DNA from: Chitinophagaceae bacterium
Lineage (GTDB): Bacteria > Bacteroidota > Bacteroidia > Chitinophagales > Chitinophagaceae
DNA length: 7,881 bases
Direction of reading: 5' to 3'
Assembly: GCA_003167015.1 (NCBI GenBank)
Contig: PMUF01000260.1
Coordinates: 1-7,881, forward strand
Below, in pieces: positions 1-7,305 of this stretch; position 1 is the first letter of the stretch, and every line of letters begins with the position of its first letter. The notes under the pieces are model-generated. The model saw nothing but the letters and a program-made list of their open reading frames with translations. It had not been told where the DNA came from and did not search any database. A program made the translations under genes and the position numbers.

Positions 1-2134
1 CCCCCAGCACCTTACGGATGCCGATCTCCCGCGTTCTTTGTTCAGCGACATAAGCAGCCAGCCCGAACAAGCCCAGACAGGAAATAAGGATGGCCAGCCC
101 CGCGAAAATACCCGCCAGTTTCCCGACAAGCACCTCCAGTGTGAATTTATGACTGTACTCTTCATCGACAAACTTGTAGCTATAGGGATAAGCAGGATTA
201 TATTTCCCGAACAGCTTCGCCAGCACGGGCAGTGCATCCTGGGTGTTAATATGCGCCGACAGCCGGTACATCATGCTATTCCCCCATTGCGAATGGCAAA
301 AAATGGCCGGAGCTACAGGCTTATAGGGTGATTCCATCAATGCATTTTTCACTACGCCAAGGACCCTGACCGGTCCACCGTAACAATTCCACGTGACTAT
401 GCGGCCCACCGGATCCTTCAGACCAATACGCCTGACGGCCGCCTCGTTCAGGATCACTCCCGCCGAATCGGCATTGATATCATCCGAAAAGTCCCTTCCG
501 GCAATGATCTGCATGCCCAGGGCCTTGAAATAGGTGCTGGAAACCCAGACCGAGCCGATATTGACGGATTCGTCACCCGCCGTCTTACCCGGCCAGTTGT
601 CGAGCGAACAATGGCTTTGCATTTCGGTGACCACGCTGGAAGAGGTGGCGGCGTCTTCGACGACACCCGATTGGATCAGTTCGTGCCGCAGCGCCGGGAA
701 GTTTTTAACCAGGTCGCTGCTCATATCGGTCATCATTAACCAGCTGGCATCATAGCCGGTCGGCCGGTTCCTTGCATACTGGATTTGCCGGTACACAATA
801 ACGGTGCTGATGATCAGCGCCACCGAACAGCTGAACTGCGCCACCACAAGGATCTTACGCGGTAGCGCGGCCGCTTTGCCCAGCCGGATATTTCCCTTCA
901 GCACTTTTACCGGATTGAAAGATGAAAGATAAAAGGCGGGCCGGCTGCCGGCGAAGAGACCAGTCAGCAGCACATACCCCAGCATGCTGCACCAGAAAAG
1001 AGGACTCGACCAGGGCATCGTAATCGTACTGCCCGTCAATGTATTGAAGAAAGGCAGCACCAGCATCACCAGTAAAACAGCCAGCAGGAAAGCCATCAGG
1101 GCAATCACGACGGATTCCGTCAGGAACTGTATGATCAGGTCTTTTCTTAGCGAGCCCAGTGCCTTTCTGACACCAACTTCACGGGCCCGCTTTTCTGACC
1201 TGGCGGTCGACAGGTTCATAAAATTGATACAGGCAATGACCAGCACCAGCAGCCCGATCATCGTGAACAAATGCACATAATCGATAAATCCGCCTGCCAC
1301 CTTGCCGTTCTTATAGTCCGTATACAGGTGCCAGTCCTTATAGGATTGCAGCCAGATCTGCGGCTTGCCCGGCCGCATTGGCGGGCTATGCTGCATCACC
1401 AGGTCTTTTAGCTTCGGCGCCAGTTGGGCCTCGCTGACGCCGGGTTCCAGTTCGACAAAGATCTGAAAGGAATTATTGGTCCAGCGGGCGCGGCTGTCCT
1501 TCACCCAGTCCTGCGTTTGTTCCTTGAAGGCAAAAGGCATTAAAAAACTGAATTGAAAAGATGAGTTGGCGGGAAGATTTTTAATAACGCCTGTCACCTT
1601 CACCACCTTATCATTATCGATCCTGATGGCCTGGTTGAGGGGATCTTTATCGCCGAATAAGGCCGTGGCCGTGGATTCATCGATCACGATAGAGAAAGGA
1701 TCCCGGAAGGCAGTGGCAGGATCACCCTTCACAAAGGGGAAGGGAAACATCTGCCAGAAAGCAGAACCGGCCGCGCCGCCGTTCAGGTATAATTTTTTGT
1801 CTCCGACAATGAGGTCGCTCGCTTCGTTGCCAATCCAGTCAGCCTCGGCAACCCGTTTGATGCCGGGTATCTCTTTTCTCAACACATCTGCCAAAGGCAG
1901 ACTGATCGCATCCTGTGTGGTCGTGCCGTCATGCTGGCTGGTAAAATTGACCTTGATCTGATAAAGCTGCCGGTAATTGGGCAGAAAGCGGTCGTAAGAA
2001 TACTCATTGACTGCCCAAAGCGCAATTAATAAGGTGACGGCCATGCCGATGGCCAGTCCGACAATATTGATGGTGCTATACCCTTTGCTTTTGAGGATAT
2101 TCCGCCAGGCAACGAGAAAGTGATTCCGGATCAT
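1..2134 (-). CDS. ABC transporter permease, FtsX/MacB type (3' end outside window)
   Basis: The minus strand is open from an ATG at 2134 to the window edge, 711 codons without a stop. The product begins MIRNHFLVAWRNILKSKGYS. It shows the duplicated layout of the large Bacteroidota FtsX/MacB permeases: a first membrane helix at about 22-42, an extracytoplasmic MacB-like core at about 45-280, three helices at about 283-308, 336-362 and 378-398, a further helix at about 427-448, a second core at about 450-665, and a helix at about 672-695. The family signature appears twice, as REVGVRKALG (318-327) and REIGIRKVLG (702-711), once after the first helix of each FtsX half. The family usually has about 790-800 residues, so roughly 80 residues with the last two helices are missing beyond the edge. 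Relatives work with a separate ATPase to move substrates or transmit force across the inner membrane. No ATPase gene is visible here and the substrate cannot be guessed. No Shine-Dalgarno is seen. Confidence 0.93.
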   Translation of the reverse strand, partial: MIRNHFLVAWRNILKSKGYSTINIVGLAIGMAVTLLIALWAVNEYSYDRFLPNYRQLYQIKVNFTSQHDGTTTQDAISLPLADVLRKEIPGIKRVAEADWIGNEASDLIVGDKKLYLNGGAAGSAFWQMFPFPFVKGDPATAFRDPFSIVIDESTATALFGDKDPLNQAIRIDNDKVVKVTGVIKNLPANSSFQFSFLMPFAFKEQTQDWVKDSRARWTNNSFQIFVELEPGVSEAQLAPKLKDLVMQHSPPMRPGKPQIWLQSYKDWHLYTDYKNGKVAGGFIDYVHLFTMIGLLVLVIACINFMNLSTARSEKRAREVGVRKALGSLRKDLIIQFLTESVVIALMAFLLAVLLVMLVLPFFNTLTGSTITMPWSSPLFWCSMLGYVLLTGLFAGSRPAFYLSSFNPVKVLKGNIRLGKAAALPRKILVVAQFSCSVALIISTVIVYRQIQYARNRPTGYDASWLMMTDMSSDLVKNFPALRHELIQSGVVEDAATSSSVVTEMQSHCSLDNWPGKTAGDESVNIGSVWVSSTYFKALGMQIIAGRDFSDDINADSAGVILNEAAVRRIGLKDPVGRIVTWNCYGGPVRVLGVVKNALMESPYKPVAPAIFCHSQWGNSMMYRLSAHINTQDALPVLAKLFGKYNPAYPYSYKFVDEEYSHKFTLEVLVGKLAGIFAGLAILISCLGLFGLAAYVAEQRTREIGIRKVLG

Positions 2135-2254
2135 AGCAGCTGATTATACCAGCAGGCAACCAAAAAAATGCCAGTATACAATCTAATGATTTCCAATTAC
2201 TTACATAGTCTTTGCTGGTAGTATTGTCCGCTAATGATACAGCAGGCGTCCGCT

Positions 2255-4783
2255 TTATGCGAACAGGTCAGTCTGTGGCGGCTGTTCTTTGGCCTCCTCT
2301 TTATGTCCCCATTCTACCTCGACGCTCTTTGCATAATCGAATAATTTGCTGCCGACGGCTTTCCATCCCATGACCTCTACAAAACCGGCGATCTTGATCT
2401 TTTGCGTGCGAGCCTGTGCGCCACGTCCGGACTTGATGACAACGACAGGTTCCGGATGTAGAGTGACAGCTTCGAGCCGGTTACCGTCGCCTTCCTTGAT
2501 GAAGAGGAATTTGTTATTGAGGGTGGTAGTCTCTACTTTGAACCGTTTGACGTTGAACTGCTGCTTCTCATTGTCCAGGTAAATGGCGGTGATGATCCTT
2601 TCAGGATCGAATTTGCGGATCTCCAAAAGCTTGTCCGCGTCGAACCGATGCGTCAGCTCGGTGTCGGTGATCTCGTAGCTGCCGTCGGAGTAAATGGCAA
2701 GGATACGCTCGTCACCGTCGAAACTGCCGAGGTACTCGCCCTTTCCTTCAGTATTCAGCCGGCCGAAGGTTTCGTCGAACCACAGCCTGCGACCGCTCAG
2801 GGTGGACTTGCCCGCCTCCTTGAATTTGACAGTCCGGATGGGATATTTCGTCACCTGGTTGCCCAGGCTGCTGCGGTTCTTGATCTCCTGTTCCTCAAAA
2901 TAAAAATCGAATTCCTTGTGCCGTGCGGTGCTGCTGGGACTGAGAACGACCCGGACCACTTCGGCCTCGCCGTTGGGGTTGGCGGACAGATAGTGAACCC
3001 TGCTCTTCGCATCCTCTCCCTTGGTGAGGTCATATTCCTTATCGCGGGTGACTCCGGTGACGTTAAACCGTTTGGCATAGCTGATACCGCTCTTCCCGTC
3101 GACATAGATCATATTGTAGGTGGTACGTTCGTCATTCTTCCGGAAGACGGCTACGTGGAGGATATCCTTGCCGATAAAAGCTTTGTCTGATACTTTGACG
3201 ATCTTCATTTTACCGCCCTTCGTAAAAGCAATGATATCGTCCAGATCGGAACAGTCCGTGACAAATTCATCCTTTTTCAGTCCCGTACCGATAAAGCCTT
3301 CCGATCGGTTGACATACAGCTTGACATTGGCAATAGCGACCTGCTGCGCCTGGATGGCTTCGAATAGCCTCATTTCCGTCTTACGTTCGCGGCCCTTGCC
3401 ATATTTCTTCAGAAGGTTATCGTAATAGGCTACAGCGAAATCCACCAGGTTATTGAGGTCATGTTTTACCTGTTTGATATCGGCTTCCAGCCCTTTGATC
3501 TGTGCATTGAGCTCGTCGATATCGAGCCGGTAGATACGTCTGACCGGTTTCTCCGTCAGCTTGACGATATCTTCGCGGGTGATATCCCTACGAAGTTGTT
3601 TGCGGAAAGGCTCGAAAGCCTTGGCGATGGCCGTGAGCACCTTTTCCCAGGTCTCGTGCTTTTTCTCCAGTTCTTTATAGATCTTTTCTTCAAAGAAGAT
3701 CTTTTCCAGTGAGGTATAATGCCATTTTTCCTGCAGCTCGGCCAGCCGGATCTCCAGTTCCTTTTTCAGCAGGTCTTTGGTATGATCTACTGACAGCGTC
3801 AGTAATTCCTTAACCCCCAGGAATTGCGGCTTTTTGTCGACAATGACGCAGGCATTCGGTGAAATACTAACCTCGCAGTCGGTGAAGGCGTAGAGTGCAT
3901 CGATGGTGATATCCGGAGAGATGCCGGGGGCCAGATCGATCTGGATCTCGACTTCCGCAGCGGTATTGTCGGTGACTTTCTTTATTTTGATCTTTCCCTG
4001 ATCGTTGGCCTTGAGGATGGAGTCGATCAGCTGAGTGGTCGTAACCCCATAAGGGACGTCTTTGACGAGCAGTGTCTTTTTATCGAATTCCTCGATATGC
4101 GTGCGGACGCGGACCTTTCCACCTCTTTTACCATCATTGTAATTCGTCGTATCGATCATGCCGGCAGTCAGGAAGTCGGGGTATAATTCGAATTTTTTGC
4201 CTTTGAGATGTTTGATCGCCGCTTCGCAGAGTTCGCAAAAATTATGGGGAAGGATCTTGGTGGCGAGACCGACGGCAATGCCTTCGGCGCCCTGCGCCAG
4301 CAGGAGGGGAAATTTCATGGGCAGCGTGATGGGCTCATTCTTTCTTCCATCATAGCTGAGCTGCCATTCCGTGGTCTTGGCATTGAAAGCCACTTCCAGC
4401 GCGAATTTGCTGAGACGGGCCTCGATATAACGCGAGGCGGCGGCATCATCGCCGGTCCGGACATCGCCCCAGTTGCCCTGGGTATCGATCAGCAAGTCCT
4501 TCTGACCCATATTGACCAGCGCTTCGCCGATACTGGCATCCCCATGGGGATGGTATTGCATGCTCTGACCGATGATATTGGCCACCTTGTTGAACCGGCC
4601 GTCGTCCATTTCCTTCATGGAATGGAGGATGCGGCGCTGAACAGGTTTGAGCCCATCCTCTACGGCAGGCACAGCCCTTTCCAGTATGACATAGCTGGCA
4701 TAGTCCAGGAACCAGTTCTTGTACTGACCCGTTACCCCGGATTCATTCTCGTGAAAATCGTCGGCTATTTTTATCTTGGCCAT
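2255..4783 (-). CDS. parC: DNA topoisomerase IV subunit A (ParC)
   Basis: This is the DNA-cutting subunit of the type IIA topoisomerase that pairs with ParE to unlink chromosomes. I start it at the ATG at 4783 (MAKIKIADDFHENESG, 842 aa); an in-frame TTG two codons upstream (4789) is less likely. The N-terminal breakage-reunion domain has the active-site segment AAASRYIEARL, with catalytic Tyr119 after Arg118. The helix of the quinolone region reads HPHGDASIGEALVNM (78-92). A charged Lys/Glu-rich stretch at about 325-480 fits the coiled-coil arm and gate. From about 485 onward repeated strand-rich blocks (such as GGKMKIVKVSDKAFIGKDIL) fit the DNA-wrapping beta-pinwheel, and the tail is acidic, ending PPQTDLFA. 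The gyrase GyrA box QRRGGRG is absent, and a ParE gene lies upstream on the same strand, so ParC is preferred over GyrA. It starts 36 bases after the VOC gene, with no clear promoter or Shine-Dalgarno, so it may be transcribed with the genes upstream. Confidence 0.95.
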   Translation of the reverse strand: MAKIKIADDFHENESGVTGQYKNWFLDYASYVILERAVPAVEDGLKPVQRRILHSMKEMDDGRFNKVANIIGQSMQYHPHGDASIGEALVNMGQKDLLIDTQGNWGDVRTGDDAAASRYIEARLSKFALEVAFNAKTTEWQLSYDGRKNEPITLPMKFPLLLAQGAEGIAVGLATKILPHNFCELCEAAIKHLKGKKFELYPDFLTAGMIDTTNYNDGKRGGKVRVRTHIEEFDKKTLLVKDVPYGVTTTQLIDSILKANDQGKIKIKKVTDNTAAEVEIQIDLAPGISPDITIDALYAFTDCEVSISPNACVIVDKKPQFLGVKELLTLSVDHTKDLLKKELEIRLAELQEKWHYTSLEKIFFEEKIYKELEKKHETWEKVLTAIAKAFEPFRKQLRRDITREDIVKLTEKPVRRIYRLDIDELNAQIKGLEADIKQVKHDLNNLVDFAVAYYDNLLKKYGKGRERKTEMRLFEAIQAQQVAIANVKLYVNRSEGFIGTGLKKDEFVTDCSDLDDIIAFTKGGKMKIVKVSDKAFIGKDILHVAVFRKNDERTTYNMIYVDGKSGISYAKRFNVTGVTRDKEYDLTKGEDAKSRVHYLSANPNGEAEVVRVVLSPSSTARHKEFDFYFEEQEIKNRSSLGNQVTKYPIRTVKFKEAGKSTLSGRRLWFDETFGRLNTEGKGEYLGSFDGDERILAIYSDGSYEITDTELTHRFDADKLLEIRKFDPERIITAIYLDNEKQQFNVKRFKVETTTLNNKFLFIKEGDGNRLEAVTLHPEPVVVIKSGRGAQARTQKIKIAGFVEVMGWKAVGSKLFDYAKSVEVEWGHKEEAKEQPPQTDLFA

Positions 4784-4819
4784 GGTCAAATTTACAGGTT
4801 TCGTTTGATCGGTAATAGG

Positions 4820-5152
4820 CTATTTATGGGTGAACTCGTCGATCCGGATGGGTTCGACGCGGACATTCTTCGCTTTTAATTCCTCGGCTGCAGCCTCGAC
4901 ATTGTCTACGGCAAAGGCGAGATGACGCAGCCCCTTGGCTTCAGGGTAGCTGCCACGTTCGCGGAATTCCGGGAAAGAGAACAGCTCAACCTGGTACTGG
5001 CCTGCGATCGCAAGATCCAGCTTGTAAGACTGCCTTTCGGCCCGATAGGTCTCCCGGATGATCTCGAAGCCCAGCACCTCGGTATAAAAACGTTTGCTGC
5101 TCTCATAGTTGTCCGTCAGAATAGCGATATGGTGGATACCCTGTATATTCAT
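4820..5152 (-). CDS. YaeR-like VOC (glyoxalase-fold) protein, C-terminally truncated
   Basis: The 110-residue product (MNIQGIHHIAILTDNYESSK...) is a vicinal-oxygen-chelate protein closest, from memory, to the E. coli YaeR group, a glyoxalase-I-like metalloprotein family of unknown substrate. Family landmarks are GIHHIAILT (5-13), SKRFYTEVLGF (19-29), YRAERQSYKLDLA (36-48), VELFSFPEF (55-63) and GLRHLAFAVDNVEAA (74-88). Expected metal ligands His8 (or His7), Glu56 and His77 are present. The protein stops at IDEFTHK, where relatives of about 126-129 residues continue with a strand resembling FTFFxDPDGLPLELYE that supplies the last Glu ligand. No remnant of that tail is readable in any minus-strand frame of the 36 bases before parC. 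Activity may therefore be lost or altered. Its ATG overlaps the DUF4260 stop (ATGA), which suggests translational coupling. The fold is clear; the function is not. Confidence 0.88.
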   Translation of the reverse strand: MNIQGIHHIAILTDNYESSKRFYTEVLGFEIIRETYRAERQSYKLDLAIAGQYQVELFSFPEFRERGSYPEAKGLRHLAFAVDNVEAAAEELKAKNVRVEPIRIDEFTHK

Positions 5153-5505
5153 GATTTTTTTCCAATCTTCCCCAGGTGCGTATCCTGGAAGCCGCTGAAA
5201 TATTTCAGGCCATAACCCATGGCCCTGTCCATGCTGGAATGTCCGAACAGGATCATACCCGCAAATTCCAGCGCAGGATGACTTGTGAACAGGCCCACCA
5301 GGTAGAGCGCAATAGCCACGGCCTTGTGATGAACGATATTGTAACCGATAGCCCCTACCCTGTTACCGCCCAGATAAGCCAGCATACTGAGATCCGGCGC
5401 GAGTATCCAGACCAGCCACCAATACCAGGCGTAGGGCAGACGGCTGAGCAGGACAATGCTGAGCAGAAACATCGCGCCTTCTTCCCACTTGATCAGCTGT
5501 TTCAT
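5149..5505 (-). CDS. DUF4260 family small membrane protein
   Basis: The 118-residue product starts MKQLIKWEEGAMFLLSIVLL. It is mostly hydrophobic, with about four membrane helices at roughly 9-21, 25-45, 62-76 and 78-90, and a short basic tail (GKIGKKS). It matches my memory of DUF4260: WEEGAMFLLS near the start, APDLSML (36-42), YNIVHHK (55-61), LFGHSSMDRAMGYGLKY (86-102) and FQDTHLG (106-112). The conserved His, Asp and Arg residues sit near helix ends and may form a polar site, but I know of no function for this family and infer none. The length is normal. Its start overlaps the stop of the DUF1835 gene by ATGA, and its own stop overlaps the VOC start in the same way, so the three genes are probably translated as a coupled unit. 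Confidence 0.9.
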   Translation of the reverse strand: MKQLIKWEEGAMFLLSIVLLSRLPYAWYWWLVWILAPDLSMLAYLGGNRVGAIGYNIVHHKAVAIALYLVGLFTSHPALEFAGMILFGHSSMDRAMGYGLKYFSGFQDTHLGKIGKKS

Positions 5506-6344
5506 GATGTGGCCGTTTGCTCTACAGATACTCCCGCCTTCGCCTTGATCTCGAAATCCTTCATGCCCTTCAACTCACCCTGCGCATCGAGCTCACCTGC
5601 TGTAATCAGTTGTTTCAGCCGCCAGAGCAGGTAGGCGTCTCCTGTCGTCTGCTTGGCTTTACCCAGGAACTGGTGGATCAGTTTATTGGCCTTGATCCAG
5701 TCGCCGGTAATGAATTTCTTTAATTCCTCGTCGTAGTAGTCATAGGAATACTGTGACAATTTCTTCCCGCCTTCAAGGATACGCACCCCCTTGTCTTCCT
5801 GGGAAAGCCGGGTCCATTCGTCCGGGTCGATCTCGAATTCGCTGAGCGTAATCGGCATGGCAAGATTGCGGGCTTTCAGGAATTCACGGGCCGGAATCTC
5901 GAACAACCAGGTCGGATAGAAGATATGACCCTTTTCGCTGATGAAGGGAAGATTATTGAGGTAAAGAATAAAGATCCTGCCCTGGAAGTCTTTCAATTGG
6001 CTCATCAGCCAGTAATATCCGCTGACGTCATGTTTGTTTTGCGCAGCCCAGATCCAGCAGATCTCGGCGGGATCATTTTGCAGACGTTGTTTCAGCTCAG
6101 CGACAGTCCTGTTATCATCGGCCACGCTGTCATTGTCGACGGCGCCGTCAATGTCTCCGCCTGCCAGTACTCCACGCCACCAGTTTTTACGCGCTTCGAT
6201 GCCTTCCGAAGAGTAAAGCCCTGCCAGCGGGCCTACCGCAAAATCGTCAGCGATCACCAGCACATCTCCCTGCAATGCCCCATCCAGCAGGAAAGAGGCT
6301 TTTAACGCCTCGGCATCCTTGGGTTGAAATACAATATGGATCAT
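5502..6344 (-). CDS. DUF1835 and DUF3658 domain-containing protein
   Basis: The 280-residue product begins MIHIVFQPKDAEALKASFLL. The N-terminal part (about 1-130) fits DUF1835: the opening strand IHIVF, the segment GDVLVIADDFAVGPL (26-40), a WWRGVL helix (55-60), and ICWIWAAQNKHDVSGYYWL (95-113), a typical late core motif. The C-terminal part (about 150-265) fits DUF3658, with DEWTRLSQEDKGVRILEGGK (175-194), a tyrosine-rich stretch and a helical end with LLWRLKQLITAGELDAQGEL (239-258). There is no signal peptide or membrane helix, so it should be cytoplasmic. Its biochemical role is unknown; I do not assign one. It starts 11 bases after the dinD stop with no room for a separate promoter between them, so it depends on upstream transcription or a promoter inside dinD. 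It ends in an ATGA overlap with the DUF4260 gene. Confidence 0.9.
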   Translation of the reverse strand: MIHIVFQPKDAEALKASFLLDGALQGDVLVIADDFAVGPLAGLYSSEGIEARKNWWRGVLAGGDIDGAVDNDSVADDNRTVAELKQRLQNDPAEICWIWAAQNKHDVSGYYWLMSQLKDFQGRIFILYLNNLPFISEKGHIFYPTWLFEIPAREFLKARNLAMPITLSEFEIDPDEWTRLSQEDKGVRILEGGKKLSQYSYDYYDEELKKFITGDWIKANKLIHQFLGKAKQTTGDAYLLWRLKQLITAGELDAQGELKGMKDFEIKAKAGVSVEQTATS

Positions 6345-6355
6345 ACGATCGTGAT

Positions 6356-7207
6356 TTAATTCTTTTTCCCTTTACCTTTTCTTACTTCCTTTAAAACTTT
6401 TTTATCTTCTGTCTTCAATCTTTTCTTTACTGCGCTTTCGTCTTCGGCAGCAGGTAAAGACTCCGGCTGAACTCCTCTTTGCACCAACATCTTTCGCACA
6501 GCCTTATTGTTATCAACATGTTCTTCAGAGATCATTTGCTCTCCCCTAAGATCTTTCTCCACTACATTATGACTTGTCAACTCCGTAGCGAAATCCTTGG
6601 CTTTGATGATCAGGGTTGGCAGAAAATCAGCCAATGGCTTATTGTCCGGAATAGCAAGCTTCTTTTTCATGCCTTGCGTGGAAAAACCTCCGAACAAAGC
6701 GTGATCACCTTTTGAACGGATGTACGCAAATCCTTTTTCATCAACCCCCCTTTCGAAAATAATCCCGGATAGTTTTTTCTCAGACTTAGACAATTTCTCC
6801 CGGGCAGTTACTCTTTCTATATCGAGTAACCGCTGTTCGATTAACTCTTGCTTACGGGTCTGGACCGCAAAGTACGTTTGCGCAAATGCGATCTCATTTT
6901 TAAACGGGTCGCCGTTCTGAGCAATCAGGTAACAGGCGTACCTTGTCAGTGCGATATCCTCTACTTCCCGTTGCGCACCTTTCGCCAATTCGATCATTTT
7001 GTTGGAATCAACAAAATGATCAGAGACTCTTTCACCGACATTGCGACAAGCTTCTTTTGCCTTGTCGATTACTTTGACAAAATTACGCCACTCAGAATAA
7101 TTAAAGAGCAATTGCAACTCTCTTGCACTCCAGCATTCGACGTCTTTATAAATGTAGCAGGCTTGTTCAAACTTTTCAAACAACTCATGAATCAATTCTT
7201 TCTTCAT
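6356..7207 (-). CDS. dinD: DinD-like DNA-damage-inducible protein D
   Basis: The 283-residue product resembles E. coli DinD, an SOS-induced protein reported to inhibit RecA filament activity. Shared landmarks: WSARELQLLFNYSEWRNF (26-43), in the BRO-N-like N-terminal domain; DKAKEAC (48-54); DHF (63-65); DIALTRYACYLIAQNGDP (84-101); AQTYFAVQTRKQEL (109-122); and ALFGGFSTQGMKKK (170-183), equivalent to the GLYGG region of DinD. The C-terminus is very lysine-rich (KGKGKKN), which may help nucleic-acid contact. The length is close to the E. coli protein. By hand count 6361-7200 is about 42% G+C, well below neighbouring genes, with more AAA/TTT-type codons, so it looks like a later arrival. It sits between parE and the DUF1835 gene, and a palindrome lies directly upstream. 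Damage induction here is inferred from the family and the dyad, not shown. Confidence 0.9.
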   Translation of the reverse strand: MKKELIHELFEKFEQACYIYKDVECWSARELQLLFNYSEWRNFVKVIDKAKEACRNVGERVSDHFVDSNKMIELAKGAQREVEDIALTRYACYLIAQNGDPFKNEIAFAQTYFAVQTRKQELIEQRLLDIERVTAREKLSKSEKKLSGIIFERGVDEKGFAYIRSKGDHALFGGFSTQGMKKKLAIPDNKPLADFLPTLIIKAKDFATELTSHNVVEKDLRGEQMISEEHVDNNKAVRKMLVQRGVQPESLPAAEDESAVKKRLKTEDKKVLKEVRKGKGKKN

Positions 7208-7209
7208 AT

Positions 7210-7239
7210 AAAAAGGTTTTCACAAAATAAAACCTCTTT
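7210..7239 (-). promoter_or_regulatory. Dyad just upstream of dinD, candidate operator or RNA hairpin
   Basis: On the minus strand the arms AGGTTTT (7235-7229) and AAAACCT (7220-7214) are perfectly complementary around an 8-base spacer. As RNA the stem could extend to 11 pairs, including one G-U pair, with the 3' arm ending two bases before the dinD ATG. The position fits a repressor operator over the transcription start, or a hairpin affecting dinD translation. The arms are followed by few extra U residues and contain only two G-C pairs, so a parE terminator is less likely. It does not look like the E. coli LexA box (CTG-N10-CAG), and I know of no fixed SOS box for this group to compare it with. 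Confidence 0.4.
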
Positions 7240-7269
7240 AATAGTAAAATTCGGAGAAGATATCCACAA
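7239..7269 (-). promoter_or_regulatory. Possible Bacteroidota-type promoter for dinD
   Basis: On the minus strand TTG (7269-7267) is followed after 20 bases by TACTATTA (7246-7239). The Bacteroidota consensus has a -33 TTG and a -7 TAnnTTTG about 19-20 bases apart; the spacing fits but the -7 box matches only four of six fixed bases. A start about seven bases further on would fall inside the dyad at 7210-7239, a sensible place for a repressor to bind. This is weak evidence and could be chance in an AT-rich gap. Confidence 0.22.
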
Positions 7270-7305
7270 CATGAGCCATACTCACGCCGCGTCCGGCCGG
7301 CTAAA

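Noticed and set aside
534..1961. Plus-strand frames of 73-131 codons over the permease region
   Set aside because: They are antisense to an uninterrupted 711-codon permease frame with two conserved family motifs.
2143..2148. TATAAT on the minus strand nine bases before the permease ATG
   Set aside because: It has no suitable -35 partner, is too close to the ATG for a normal leader, and Bacteroidota use a different -7 consensus.
2147..2220. Inverted repeat TACCAGCA ... TGCTGGTA in the parC-permease gap
   Set aside because: Eight-base arms are 58 bases apart with no other structure or known site between them. This is compatible with chance.
2241..2254. Short hairpin directly after the parC stop as a terminator
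   Set aside because: The stem has only five pairs including one wobble, and no U-tract follows.
2648..3190. Plus-strand open frame of 180 codons antisense to parC
   Set aside because: It covers the strand-rich ParC C-terminal domain on the opposite strand. It is explained by parC codon bias and has no family features of its own.
4842..4853. GAT CCG GAT GGG on the plus strand spells DPDG, the motif missing from the VOC protein
   Set aside because: It is the complement of the conserved PIRID coding stretch of the VOC gene and contains the palindrome ATCCGGAT. A local inversion would have to destroy PIRID, which is intact, so this is coincidence.
4208..4879. Plus-strand open frame of 223 codons
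   Set aside because: It lies antisense to the start of parC and the end of the VOC gene, both clearly conserved. Its product has no recognisable motif.
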